From positions 62,001-126,000 of the forward strand of contig JAZKAR010000019.1 in NCBI GenBank assembly GCA_040389065.1: DNA of 64,000 nt, given 5' to 3'. The notes beneath the pieces were generated by a model. It was not told where the DNA came from, ran no database searches, and saw only the letters and a program-made list of their open reading frames with translations. How positions within the stretch are numbered: position 1 is the first letter of the stretch; every line of letters starts with the position of its first letter. The position numbers were made by a program, and so were the translations under genes. This document shows, piece after piece, positions 1-6,445 of the stretch. Origin of the DNA: JAZKAR01 sp040389065 (GTDB lineage: Bacteria > Pseudomonadota > Gammaproteobacteria > Burkholderiales > Casimicrobiaceae).

Positions 1-336
1 TTTAGTTTTCTTCCACTTTTCAAACCAGATTTTTGCTATTTTTCCGAATTCATCTGAATATTTTTTCTTTCTTCTTTCTTCGCTAGGGTCTATGCCATTA
101 TCAATTAATATCTGAATTTCAAGCCGTTTTTCTCTTGCCCGTGCTAGCGATACAGCAGGGTAGCTGCCTAGTGACAACAAACCAGGATGTTTATTAAACT
201 GGTATGCAATTCGCCAAAGTTTGGAGCCTATAGTAGTAACAAGAAGATACAAGCCATCGCCATCTGATAACGTGTAATCCTTATCTCTCGCTTTAGCAGA
301 AGATAAAACTTTATCCGTAAGGCGGTTGGTAGTCAT
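1..336 (-). CDS. Tyrosine recombinase (P4-type integrase), N-terminal part
   Basis: The first 112 residues of a phage or island integrase; the gene continues past the left edge. They form the arm-type DNA-binding domain (DUF4102 type) found at the start of P4-like integrases: an opening LTDKVLSSAKARDK, then LSDGDGLYLLV, GSKLWRIAYQF, LSLGSYPAVSLARARE and a final GIDP. In the family this domain binds arm sites while a C-terminal catalytic domain, not visible here, does strand exchange. The ATG lies one base after the stop of the upstream small gene, so the two are probably translated together. Only the N-terminus is visible, so whether the gene is intact cannot be judged. Confidence 0.88.
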   Translation of the reverse strand, partial: MTTNRLTDKVLSSAKARDKDYTLSDGDGLYLLVTTIGSKLWRIAYQFNKHPGLLSLGSYPAVSLARAREKRLEIQILIDNGIDPSEERRKKKYSDEFGKIAKIWFEKWKKTK

Positions 337-337
337 G

Positions 338-622
338 TTAAGCGATTAAAATTTCACGCGTATTAATCGAGCAAAATTCTGTATTCCCTTCATCAAGAGC
401 GTACCAACGTAAAAACCAACGCCTCTTATCTTTTGTGCTTTTCCACATTTTCCCAGCATAAACCCCGCTAGGGATAGATGCTGAATACTCAGAAAGCATT
501 TTAAAACTAGTTAATTCCATTACCGCATGTGTAGCATCAACAGCCATCAAAGATGGTTCTGGCTGGGGCCAGTACTTTCCAAGCGGATCTGTCATAGCAG
601 GAATTACATTTGCATCAACCAT
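338..622 (-). CDS. Conserved phage/island protein next to the integrase, function unknown
   Basis: A 94-residue protein whose stop lies one base before the integrase start. The pattern DPLGKYWPQP near the start, IPSGVYAGKMWK in the middle and NTREILIA at the end recalls a small protein often found beside P4-type integrases in proteobacterial islands. I know of no established role. It is soluble, with no membrane segment and no obvious helix-turn-helix. An excisionase-like role is possible from position alone, but nothing in the sequence shows it. Confidence 0.6.
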   Translation of the reverse strand: MVDANVIPAMTDPLGKYWPQPEPSLMAVDATHAVMELTSFKMLSEYSASIPSGVYAGKMWKSTKDKRRWFLRWYALDEGNTEFCSINTREILIA

Positions 623-758
623 TTAATTGCCACCTTTCAAGCATTTGCTATTTCATATAGAATTTCATATAGACGCAAAATTCTTAAGCTTTAAAATCCT
701 TATTTCATATGCCTTACAGCCCTACCCGGTGCATCCTGTAATAGATTTCACCACAACT

Positions 759-1037
759 TTACACATCTCTAAAAACGAGCCATAACCCTACCGTCTTTGC
801 TTCACTTCTTACTATGCCTTTAGCACCAACATAAGCTCTAATTTCTACAGAGCCATTTTTCGCTTGTGTCTCTACTTGTAGCAATAAACCATTAGTGAGG
901 AGCGTATGAGCTATATGCACCCAAGTTTTAAAATCATTATCATTATTAGGAAATCCATAAGTTCCTTTTTTTATCCATTTCCCCTTCGATTGATAAATCA
1001 TTCTGATTATTTTATTTTCTAGCATTACCTTATTCAT
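759..1037 (-). CDS. Small hypothetical protein of the integrated element
   Basis: A 92-residue protein I do not recognise. It begins MNKVMLENKIIRMIYQSKGK and has a mixed helix/strand look, with QAKNGSVEIRAYVGAKG suggesting a beta hairpin. It may be a small winged-helix protein (an N-terminal helical part with GKWIKKG, then a hairpin), but this is a guess. It has the same strand and AT-rich composition as its neighbours. A second ATG lies four codons downstream. Confidence 0.5.
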   Translation of the reverse strand: MNKVMLENKIIRMIYQSKGKWIKKGTYGFPNNDNDFKTWVHIAHTLLTNGLLLQVETQAKNGSVEIRAYVGAKGIVRSEAKTVGLWLVFRDV

Positions 1038-1223
1038 TTGATTTTCCTACATTTAAATTGGTTACCATTCAAATATAGTCTTCATAAGTAAGGAAATGTA
1101 AAATTATGCATATTTATTTCAAATTACTAAATATGAGCTCAATATTTCCATCCAAGACTCTCATCATTAATTATTTTTCTCTCAACAAACCTGTATGCTT
1201 AATAATTTTCAAGACCTTCACTT

Positions 1224-1493
1224 CTAAAACCCTTTTCTTTCGACTAATAAATCCCACCGTAATTTATAAGTACGCTCATCAATACGATCTACCACCTTAG
1301 CTACTAACAAATGCTGAAAAGCCACATGTGCAACACACCCTTTTATTTTACAAATTTCATCATCAGCTTCAGTTGCATAATGCTTTTTACAAAGACGCAT
1401 CAAACTACCTAATAACTGTGTATGTTCTTCGTAAAGCTCTTCATAATTAGGGGTTAGTACAGGCAGACTTGCACTAGCTATTGCCATAATCAT
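1224..1493 (-). CDS. Small hypothetical protein of the integrated element
   Basis: An 89-residue, mostly helical protein of unknown function with cysteines at LCKKHY, EICKIKGC and no membrane segment. The first Met is followed within two codons by another (MIMAIAS). It belongs to the same minus-strand series of short genes upstream of the integrase. The reading frame and the element context support it; no family was recognised. Confidence 0.5.
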   Translation of the reverse strand: MIMAIASASLPVLTPNYEELYEEHTQLLGSLMRLCKKHYATEADDEICKIKGCVAHVAFQHLLVAKVVDRIDERTYKLRWDLLVERKGF

Positions 1494-1564
1494 TACTCCA
1501 CAAATAAATAAAAACTAACAGGCAAGCAAAAAACATAACTTCAAGAAGTAGGATCCAACTATCT

Positions 1565-1867
1565 TTACCCGTTTATTTGCAGATTATGTTTAGGCTCTTT
1601 TTCGAGTTCATTTTTTCGATCAAGTGCTAGCTCTAGGCTTACGTACTCTCCACGCCATGACCATTCACCCCATGAAAAGCTTTTAGGATCATTGTGGTAG
1701 CGTAAATAGCGATTTCGACTAAAAAGGACGTACCAAGTTCCAGATTTTTGTTTACGATGGATTTCGACTTTCCATTGTCCACATGGGGAAGCATACGTAA
1801 CAAAAATAATAGGATTTTTCTTGCGTATTAATTGCTTTTCTTTATGGCTTAAATAATGCTTAACCAT
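1565..1867 (-). CDS. Small basic hypothetical protein of the integrated element
   Basis: A 100-residue basic, aromatic-rich protein (CGQWKVEIHRKQKSGTWY, RYLRYH, WGEWSWRGEY). The alternating hydrophobic and charged pattern suggests an antiparallel beta sheet. No family was recognised. The start is preceded by AAGGAG-like bases (aaaaggag on the minus strand), a good ribosome binding site that supports expression. Confidence 0.55.
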   Translation of the reverse strand: MVKHYLSHKEKQLIRKKNPIIFVTYASPCGQWKVEIHRKQKSGTWYVLFSRNRYLRYHNDPKSFSWGEWSWRGEYVSLELALDRKNELEKEPKHNLQING

Positions 1868-2138
1868 AAAAACTCCTTTTAATTATTTATTTTTATCATT
1901 AAAAGAGTTTTGCAATTTTTGAGTATTTTATTAGCATGCAATAATCATTTTATAATGACTAATTAACACTTTTATATATCAATTAGTCATATATAAATTA
2001 TCGAATAATTAATAATAAACTTTAGAGAAAATTTATGTTATTTTAAAATAAAAATTAATATTAACTACAATTTTTTTAAATTATTTTCTATTAAATTTTA
2101 ATATTAAAAATTATTAATATTAAAAATTATTAATATTT
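1868..2138. repeat. Very AT-rich intergenic stretch with a 16-bp tandem duplication
   Basis: A 271-bp gap of roughly 85-90% A+T. At 2101-2132 the 16-bp unit atattaaaaattatta occurs twice, head to tail and without mismatch, and part of a third follows. Such stretches are easily melted or bound by H-NS-type silencers, but no defined site can be named. No gene is visible here. Confidence 0.6.
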
Positions 2139-2570
2139 CTAATGTGTTGTTACATTCTCTTTTATATTTTCAGGATTTTTAATATCAATAGAAGATAATC
2201 CAGCCTCTAGCAATTCAATTGTTCTTGATATACCTTGCTCTAAGTATTCTAATGTTTGCTTCATACCGTGTAACATAATAAATGTTTTTTCAAGTTTTGA
2301 TTTTAGCTTTGTAATGCCTTCATCTGTACCATCGTGCCCAATATTTATTCCTAAAAAACCACCAATTTCTCCAAGTATTGCATTCCAAGATGCATCAAGC
2401 TTTCCTTCCGTAAAAGATAATCCTTCTTCACTAGCTATAGTAATTACTCCTACCATATCATTCGTTATTAGTATTTTTTTTATTTCACTAGCCATTGCTT
2501 GAATTTTTTCTTTTTCTGCATTTTTTAGATTATTTTTTTCATTTGAATGCTCGTTATCATTATTTAACAT
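2139..2570 (-). CDS. Hypothetical protein, charged N-terminus and amphipathic helices
   Basis: A 143-residue protein of unknown function. The first 25 residues are Asn/Glu/Lys-rich and probably disordered. Next comes a strand-forming segment (MVGVITIASEEGLSF), then a glycine-rich turn (GEIGGFLGINIGHDG), then long predicted helices to the end. No signal peptide or membrane span is seen. It is among the most AT-rich genes in the window, which supports a foreign origin with its neighbours. Confidence 0.5.
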   Translation of the reverse strand: MLNNDNEHSNEKNNLKNAEKEKIQAMASEIKKILITNDMVGVITIASEEGLSFTEGKLDASWNAILGEIGGFLGINIGHDGTDEGITKLKSKLEKTFIMLHGMKQTLEYLEQGISRTIELLEAGLSSIDIKNPENIKENVTTH

Positions 2571-2580
2571 TATTAACCCT

Positions 2581-2784
2581 TTATTTAATTATGACTTGAA
2601 AAAAATCTGGCCTATAAGACTTACTAGTACGCTCACCTTGAATGCGTGCCACTAACCCTTTTTTGCATAACTGAGTTAATGATGATTTTTGTATGCCGCT
2701 AACCGTATCTACTGTACACCGTTGATTAGCCTGTTGTTTGAGCCAGTTGAAGGCATCTAACTGAAGCTTCGTTAGCAGAGTCAT
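2581..2784 (-). CDS. Small putative winged-helix protein
   Basis: About 67 residues from the ATG at 2784, chosen because AAGGGTAAGG lies just upstream and because a more upstream start at 2823 would overlap the preceding gene by 35 bases. The order of elements (LTKLQLDAFNWLKQQ, then SSLTQLCKKGLVARI, then a strand) resembles a small winged helix of the kind that binds DNA. No exact family was recognised. It lies immediately upstream of the 2139-2570 gene. Confidence 0.45.
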   Translation of the reverse strand: MTLLTKLQLDAFNWLKQQANQRCTVDTVSGIQKSSLTQLCKKGLVARIQGERTSKSYRPDFFQVIIK

Positions 2785-2788
2785 TGCC

Positions 2789-3127
2789 TTACCCTTCATT
2801 AGTTGCCGCTTCCTCACACGCATGACGTATGACCTGAGTAAGGGAATGCTCGCCTATATTATTTTCTGATAGCTTATCGCTAATCTCATGATTTTTTTCC
2901 ACGTGGAGGAGCGATGGATGCACAAGGTTATTTAAGCGCTCATGGTCGCTCTCCAGTTGAAATTCAAAAAAAGTCAGGTTATCCCAGAATATAAATACGC
3001 CTTGCGCCCAATGCTCAAATAATTCTTTAGAATAACCACTCTTTTGATCAGCCGATTTCATATGCTTTTTAATTTCTTTTTCAGCTGCAGCGGTTAACTC
3101 TTGGTAATTCCATGTTTTACTGCTCAT
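2789..3127 (-). CDS. Hypothetical protein of the integrated element
   Basis: A 112-residue, mostly helical, acidic protein. The segment HWAQGVFIFWDNLTFFEFQ is aromatic-rich but too polar to be a membrane span. No family was recognised. It ends four bases before the chosen start of the downstream winged-helix gene, so the two are likely co-transcribed. Confidence 0.5.
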   Translation of the reverse strand: MSSKTWNYQELTAAAEKEIKKHMKSADQKSGYSKELFEHWAQGVFIFWDNLTFFEFQLESDHERLNNLVHPSLLHVEKNHEISDKLSENNIGEHSLTQVIRHACEEAATNEG

Positions 3128-3195
3128 TCCGCATATCCTTTTAATCCCAACTATTTCTCAAAACATTCTTAATTATTGCTAAAACAAATTACTGT

Positions 3196-3756
3196 TTAGC
3201 TCTGTTTTTGGAATGAGAATACGTCAGCGGAAGCAGTCTTATGCATAGGGTATAAAGACTGGGAATGTACGTCATTGGGAGTACGCTCAATGCTAACTAA
3301 AGCCCCCTCTTGACCCAATGTAATTTTGTATTGGCCAGGCTCAGCGTTCATTGCATTGCGTTTAATTTCCCATATTTCTAGCCAATGATTATTACGGTCA
3401 ACTTTAACCATATGCCAGCCGGCACCGAGTTCTTCAGCGAAAAGGAGACGTGCTTTATTGAGGCTATCTCTAGAATTCGTATAAGGTTTTAGTCGTTTAA
3501 ATCGCTCATTAAATGCAGCTTTATCGATAACATCAGCGGGTAGCTCATCTTCATCAAGGAAGCGAATCAGGCTTATAGCCTGCTTGTAGCTTAAAACTAC
3601 AGCGACATCAGACACAAAAAACCACGCATAGTTTTCTTTTTGGATAACACGAACAGGAAAATTTTGGAAGTTGAACGTAACAGGCGCACGCTCAAAAATG
3701 GAAACGGCTTCAGCCGCTAACGACGGAAAAAGGCTATTCATATGAATATCATCCAC
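3196..3756 (-). CDS. Bro-N domain protein (phage antirepressor-like)
   Basis: A 186-residue protein. Residues about 26-70 fit a Bro-N domain: FNFQNFPVRVI, then YAWFFVSDVAVVLSY and SLIRFLDEDE. Bro-N domains occur in phage antirepressors and other phage or virus DNA-binding proteins. The C-terminal part (GAGWHMVKVDRNNHWLEIWEI) is not a standard KilA-C or Ant domain that I can name. It is the most upstream gene of the minus-strand series, where an early control gene of a small prophage or satellite might sit. The Bro-N call is fairly firm; the role is inferred. Confidence 0.65.
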   Translation of the reverse strand: MDDIHMNSLFPSLAAEAVSIFERAPVTFNFQNFPVRVIQKENYAWFFVSDVAVVLSYKQAISLIRFLDEDELPADVIDKAAFNERFKRLKPYTNSRDSLNKARLLFAEELGAGWHMVKVDRNNHWLEIWEIKRNAMNAEPGQYKITLGQEGALVSIERTPNDVHSQSLYPMHKTASADVFSFQKQS

Positions 3757-4010
3757 GATAAATTATGATCCTGAAAAGCTCGTTTCTACGCGAACTATTC
3801 AAGGCTAGACGCTTGATGCGTCTTAACTATTATCGTTTAAATTTAGACAAAATTGGAAGGATTTTTATTTTTTTTAATTTTATTTTATAGATCAAATAAA
3901 TAATTATAGTAAAAAAGTTACGTAACCTTGTGTTTGCTTCAAACTTCTCTATTGCTTTGTTAATTTTATGACCTAAGTTTTACTTTATAAATCTAATGAA
4001 AACGGTAGGT
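3757..4010. other. AT-rich gap at the likely right boundary of the integrated element
   Basis: A 254-bp gap between the Bro-N gene and a small membrane protein gene. Composition returns toward the chromosomal average to the right of here, so the element boundary probably lies in this gap or just to its right. I saw no copy of the tRNA-Val 3' end in it that would mark an attachment site. Confidence 0.35.
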
Positions 4011-4223
4011 TTAATGAGAAAAAAAGATAGCTAATATAAACGAACCTAAAATTAGAACTGCAAAAATAACAGCCCATACCCATTGCATCTGTGGATTGTC
4101 ATGAATGTTTTGGTTTATAGCCGCTGCCAGGTGACTTTTTCTACCACGTTTGTGTCTTTGAGAGGCATAAGGATCGAAATTATTTTGGCTATTGCCTTTT
4201 TTCTTACTTTGATGGCTTGCCAT
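4011..4223 (-). CDS. Small membrane protein with C-terminal anchor
   Basis: A 70-residue protein. The first 45 residues are polar and basic (SKKKGNSQNNFDPYASQRHK, KRGRKSHLAAA), followed by one membrane span (VWAVIFAVLILGSFILAIFF) at the C-terminus. This tail-anchored layout is common in small chromosomal proteins of unknown role. It lies just downstream of the tRNA-Val terminator, so it needs its own promoter or read-through. Confidence 0.5.
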   Translation of the reverse strand: MASHQSKKKGNSQNNFDPYASQRHKRGRKSHLAAAINQNIHDNPQMQWVWAVIFAVLILGSFILAIFFSH

Positions 4224-4252
4224 AAGTGTAAAAACTATCTACTTAACAAACA

Positions 4253-4280
4253 TAAAAAAAGGCACTCTGAGAGTGCCTTG
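4253..4280 (-). terminator. Rho-independent terminator after tRNA-Val
   Basis: A near-perfect inverted repeat, AAGGCACTCT and AGAGTGCCTT around one base, at 4259-4279. On the minus strand it is followed by a run of seven T (4254-4260 read in reverse). It lies downstream of the tRNA and of the candidate small RNA stretch in the same orientation. Confidence 0.85.
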
Positions 4281-4440
4281 CATTACTTGGGGTGGGCGCG
4301 TGAGAAAAAATCTATCGCTTAGGCTGTTAGAAAAACCGTCGTGGATGCGCGATTCGGGCAAGTAGTTTCCAACCCCGCCCCAGCCATACAATGACCTTAA
4401 CCATACGCCCATACCAATACCCCGCAATATACTATTATAT
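4281..4440 (-). ncRNA. Transcribed spacer or small RNA between tRNA-Val and its terminator (candidate)
   Basis: This 160-bp stretch lies between the tRNA 3' end and the terminator. On the minus strand it carries TATAAT at 4439-4434, followed by a G-rich segment (GCGGGG, then GGGGCGGGG). It could be a short independent RNA ending at the 4253-4280 terminator, or simply the trailer of the tRNA transcript. I recognise no known RNA family in it. Confidence 0.25.
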
Positions 4441-4455
4441 CACGAGGATAAGGCG

Positions 4456-4532
4456 TGGTAGACACGATTGGACTCGAACCAACGACCCCCACCATGTCAA
4501 GGTGGTGCTCTAACCAGCTGAGCTACGTGTCT
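4456..4532 (-). tRNA. tRNA-Val (anticodon GAC)
   Basis: A complete 77-nt cloverleaf on the minus strand. It has acceptor AGACACG/CGTGTCT, D arm GCTC/GAGC, anticodon stem CCACC/GGTGG with loop TTGACAT (anticodon GAC, reading GTC and GTT) and a T arm containing TTCGAGT. CCA is encoded at the 3' end (4458-4456). tRNA 3' ends are common integration sites and an integrated element lies to the left, but no duplicate of the tRNA end was seen in the window. Confidence 0.95.
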
Positions 4533-4637
4533 AAATTTGATGACGTGTAGTTTAGCGTAAGCATCCGATATTGTCCAGACACCATAAATAGTAAACGAAA
4601 GACTTGCAAATACGTCTTGAAAATTTATTTCATCAAA

Positions 4638-5276
4638 TTAAGCTTTTATATCAATTTTTCTTGAGGCAGCATGTTGCTCATCTTGATAAACTTGGCTCTT
4701 CTTTTCTGATGTCTGCTTATCAATTTGAGCACTTGTGCGCTCCTGGCGTTGTGCTTGCTGGGCGGTTTCAGCTTTTAATGTTCGTTTTGCTTCAACTTTA
4801 GTCGATTGTTCTTCTTGCACTGCTTTTTTCTCTAACCCTTTTTGCTCTGCGAGTTGGTTATTTACTTGTCTGTTTTGCTCAGAAGCATCTGCCTGTGTAA
4901 CGGCTGTAGCAGAAACGTTATCAATCACGCTACCTTGAGTAGATTCTGGTGATTGGCTCACGCCACTTTCCTTAAGGTTTTTAAGTTCAGTAATAGCATC
5001 ACTACTACTTTTCGATTCAACATTAGAAGCAGTATTATTCGCAGGTAAGCCTTTTGCTGTGTAAGAAGACGCTACAACTGAAATGCCTGCTGCTGCCCGG
5101 TTAATTTGCCCTGCATCGCTACTGATTGAGACAACTACGCTATTACTTTTAAGCTCTACCGCCTGCTGCGTTGCTTGCTGTTCTTTCGGCGATACTTTCA
5201 CGGGTTGTGAGGGCGACGCATTACTGACTGAAGATACACTCGATTGAACACTATTAGATGTCAATGCTATTGCCAT
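4638..5276 (-). CDS. Low-complexity Ser/Gln/Lys-rich hypothetical protein
   Basis: A 212-residue hydrophilic protein without membrane segments or recognisable domains. The N-terminal half is Ser/Ala/Val-rich; the C-terminal half is Gln/Glu/Lys/Ala-rich (AEQKGLEKKAVQEEQ, QQAQRQERTSAQIDK) and probably a long helix or coiled coil. Its start has a good ribosome binding site (CAGAGGTT before the ATG). The composition resembles disordered flagellar or secreted helper proteins, but no homology can be claimed. TATAAT at 5333-5328 on the minus strand is a possible -10 element. Confidence 0.55.
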   Translation of the reverse strand: MAIALTSNSVQSSVSSVSNASPSQPVKVSPKEQQATQQAVELKSNSVVVSISSDAGQINRAAAGISVVASSYTAKGLPANNTASNVESKSSSDAITELKNLKESGVSQSPESTQGSVIDNVSATAVTQADASEQNRQVNNQLAEQKGLEKKAVQEEQSTKVEAKRTLKAETAQQAQRQERTSAQIDKQTSEKKSQVYQDEQHAASRKIDIKA

Positions 5277-5611
5277 GATAAACCTCTGACATAGTAAACA
5301 TCTACACCATATTTTTGACTAATAAGCATTATATTGTTGCAGGTATTGATATATCTGCCTGAAAAATAAAGATTCACACAAAACATTGATGCAACGCATA
5401 GCGCTCAACTAACGCTGTTTTGTATAAATGCTAAGGGTATTTTTATACCTCTACCTTAACTATACCCAACAAATACAATACTTTGAAGATAAATCTCTAA
5501 GTTACGCGTTTAGATTCACTCAGCGCGTTTGCAGCTTGCCATCTTAACTTGCCTTACTCTTTGTATTCTTTGCGATGCCTTTGGTAAAACTTAACTGCCT
5601 AACTTCTAAAA
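5277..5611. other. Intergenic gap without a recognised gene
   Basis: 335 bp between tatC and the low-complexity protein gene, both on the minus strand. It holds the upstream region of the latter gene. I see no RNA, no repeat family member and no clear terminator for tatC. Confidence 0.4.
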
Positions 5612-6382
5612 TTATCCGTCTGTATGCTTCATACTCTCATTACGCGGTACCGCAAGCGCATGCTCTTCTTTAGGCTCAAACCAACGTGAGGTAAAAATAC
5701 CTAGCTCATAAAGCCCACATAAGGGTATCGCTAATAAACATTGTGAAAGTACATCAGGCGGGGTAAGTACGGCTGCCACAATAAAAGCCGCTAAAATAAC
5801 ATAGGGTCGCACTTCTTTAAGCTTGGCGCGGCTTACCAACCCTACGCGCACCAATATTAATACGACAATAGGAACCTCAAACGTTGCGCCAAATGTCATT
5901 AACAAACTTATCATTAATGAAAGATAGTGCTCCATATCAGGCATTAACGTCACACCTGGCGTTGAGTAATGACTGAAAAAATAAAACATCACCGGTGCAA
6001 TCACACGATACGCAAATGTCATGCCGATAAAAAACAGCACGACAGCACCAAATACCAAAGGAAAAATAAGGCGTTTTTCAGTTTGATATAACCCGGGCGC
6101 AATAAATGCCCATAGCTGATAAAACGTATTGGGCAGCGTAACGACGCCAGCGATCATTAACGCAACCTTCATAGGTACCATAAACGAAGCCACTAACTCG
6201 GTACTAATCATTTGGCTTTTTACCGGCAATACGGCTAATAAAGGCGTAGCCAACCAAGTATATAGCTCACGCGCCCAGGGCGTTAGAATGAGAAAACAAC
6301 CAATCCAACCGACAAAAATCCATATCAAGCGGCGGCGTAGCTCTAATAAATGACTTACAAATGATTCTTCAGAAGCTGACAT
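5612..6382 (-). CDS. tatC: TatC, twin-arginine translocase subunit
   Basis: A 256-residue inner-membrane protein with six predicted spans. TatC binds the twin-arginine signal of folded proteins and, with TatA/TatB, exports them. Family marks are SHLLELRRRL at the N-terminus, the periplasmic loop FIAPGLYQTEKR, GATFEVPIVVL and the late VLTPPDVLSQ. No tatA or tatB gene adjoins it: the upstream neighbour is the divergent ribonuclease gene. The other subunits must therefore be encoded elsewhere. In many relatives tatC closes a tatABC operon, so the separation is a small oddity. Confidence 0.95.
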   Translation of the reverse strand: MSASEESFVSHLLELRRRLIWIFVGWIGCFLILTPWARELYTWLATPLLAVLPVKSQMISTELVASFMVPMKVALMIAGVVTLPNTFYQLWAFIAPGLYQTEKRLIFPLVFGAVVLFFIGMTFAYRVIAPVMFYFFSHYSTPGVTLMPDMEHYLSLMISLLMTFGATFEVPIVVLILVRVGLVSRAKLKEVRPYVILAAFIVAAVLTPPDVLSQCLLAIPLCGLYELGIFTSRWFEPKEEHALAVPRNESMKHTDG

Positions 6383-6445
6383 AGTCAGTACATTATCCTA
6401 TTCTTCGATATACTATCACTCATTGTATCTGAGCTAGAGTGACCC

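Noticed and set aside
4239..4427. 62-codon minus-strand frame between tRNA-Val and the small membrane protein gene
   Set aside because: It spans the rho-independent terminator and has no coding composition; a shadow of the spacer.
4456..4532. tRNA-Val as the attachment site of the left-hand element
   Set aside because: No second copy of the tRNA 3' end was found in the window, and the integrase lies about 4 kb away near the left edge, so the site is more likely to the left.
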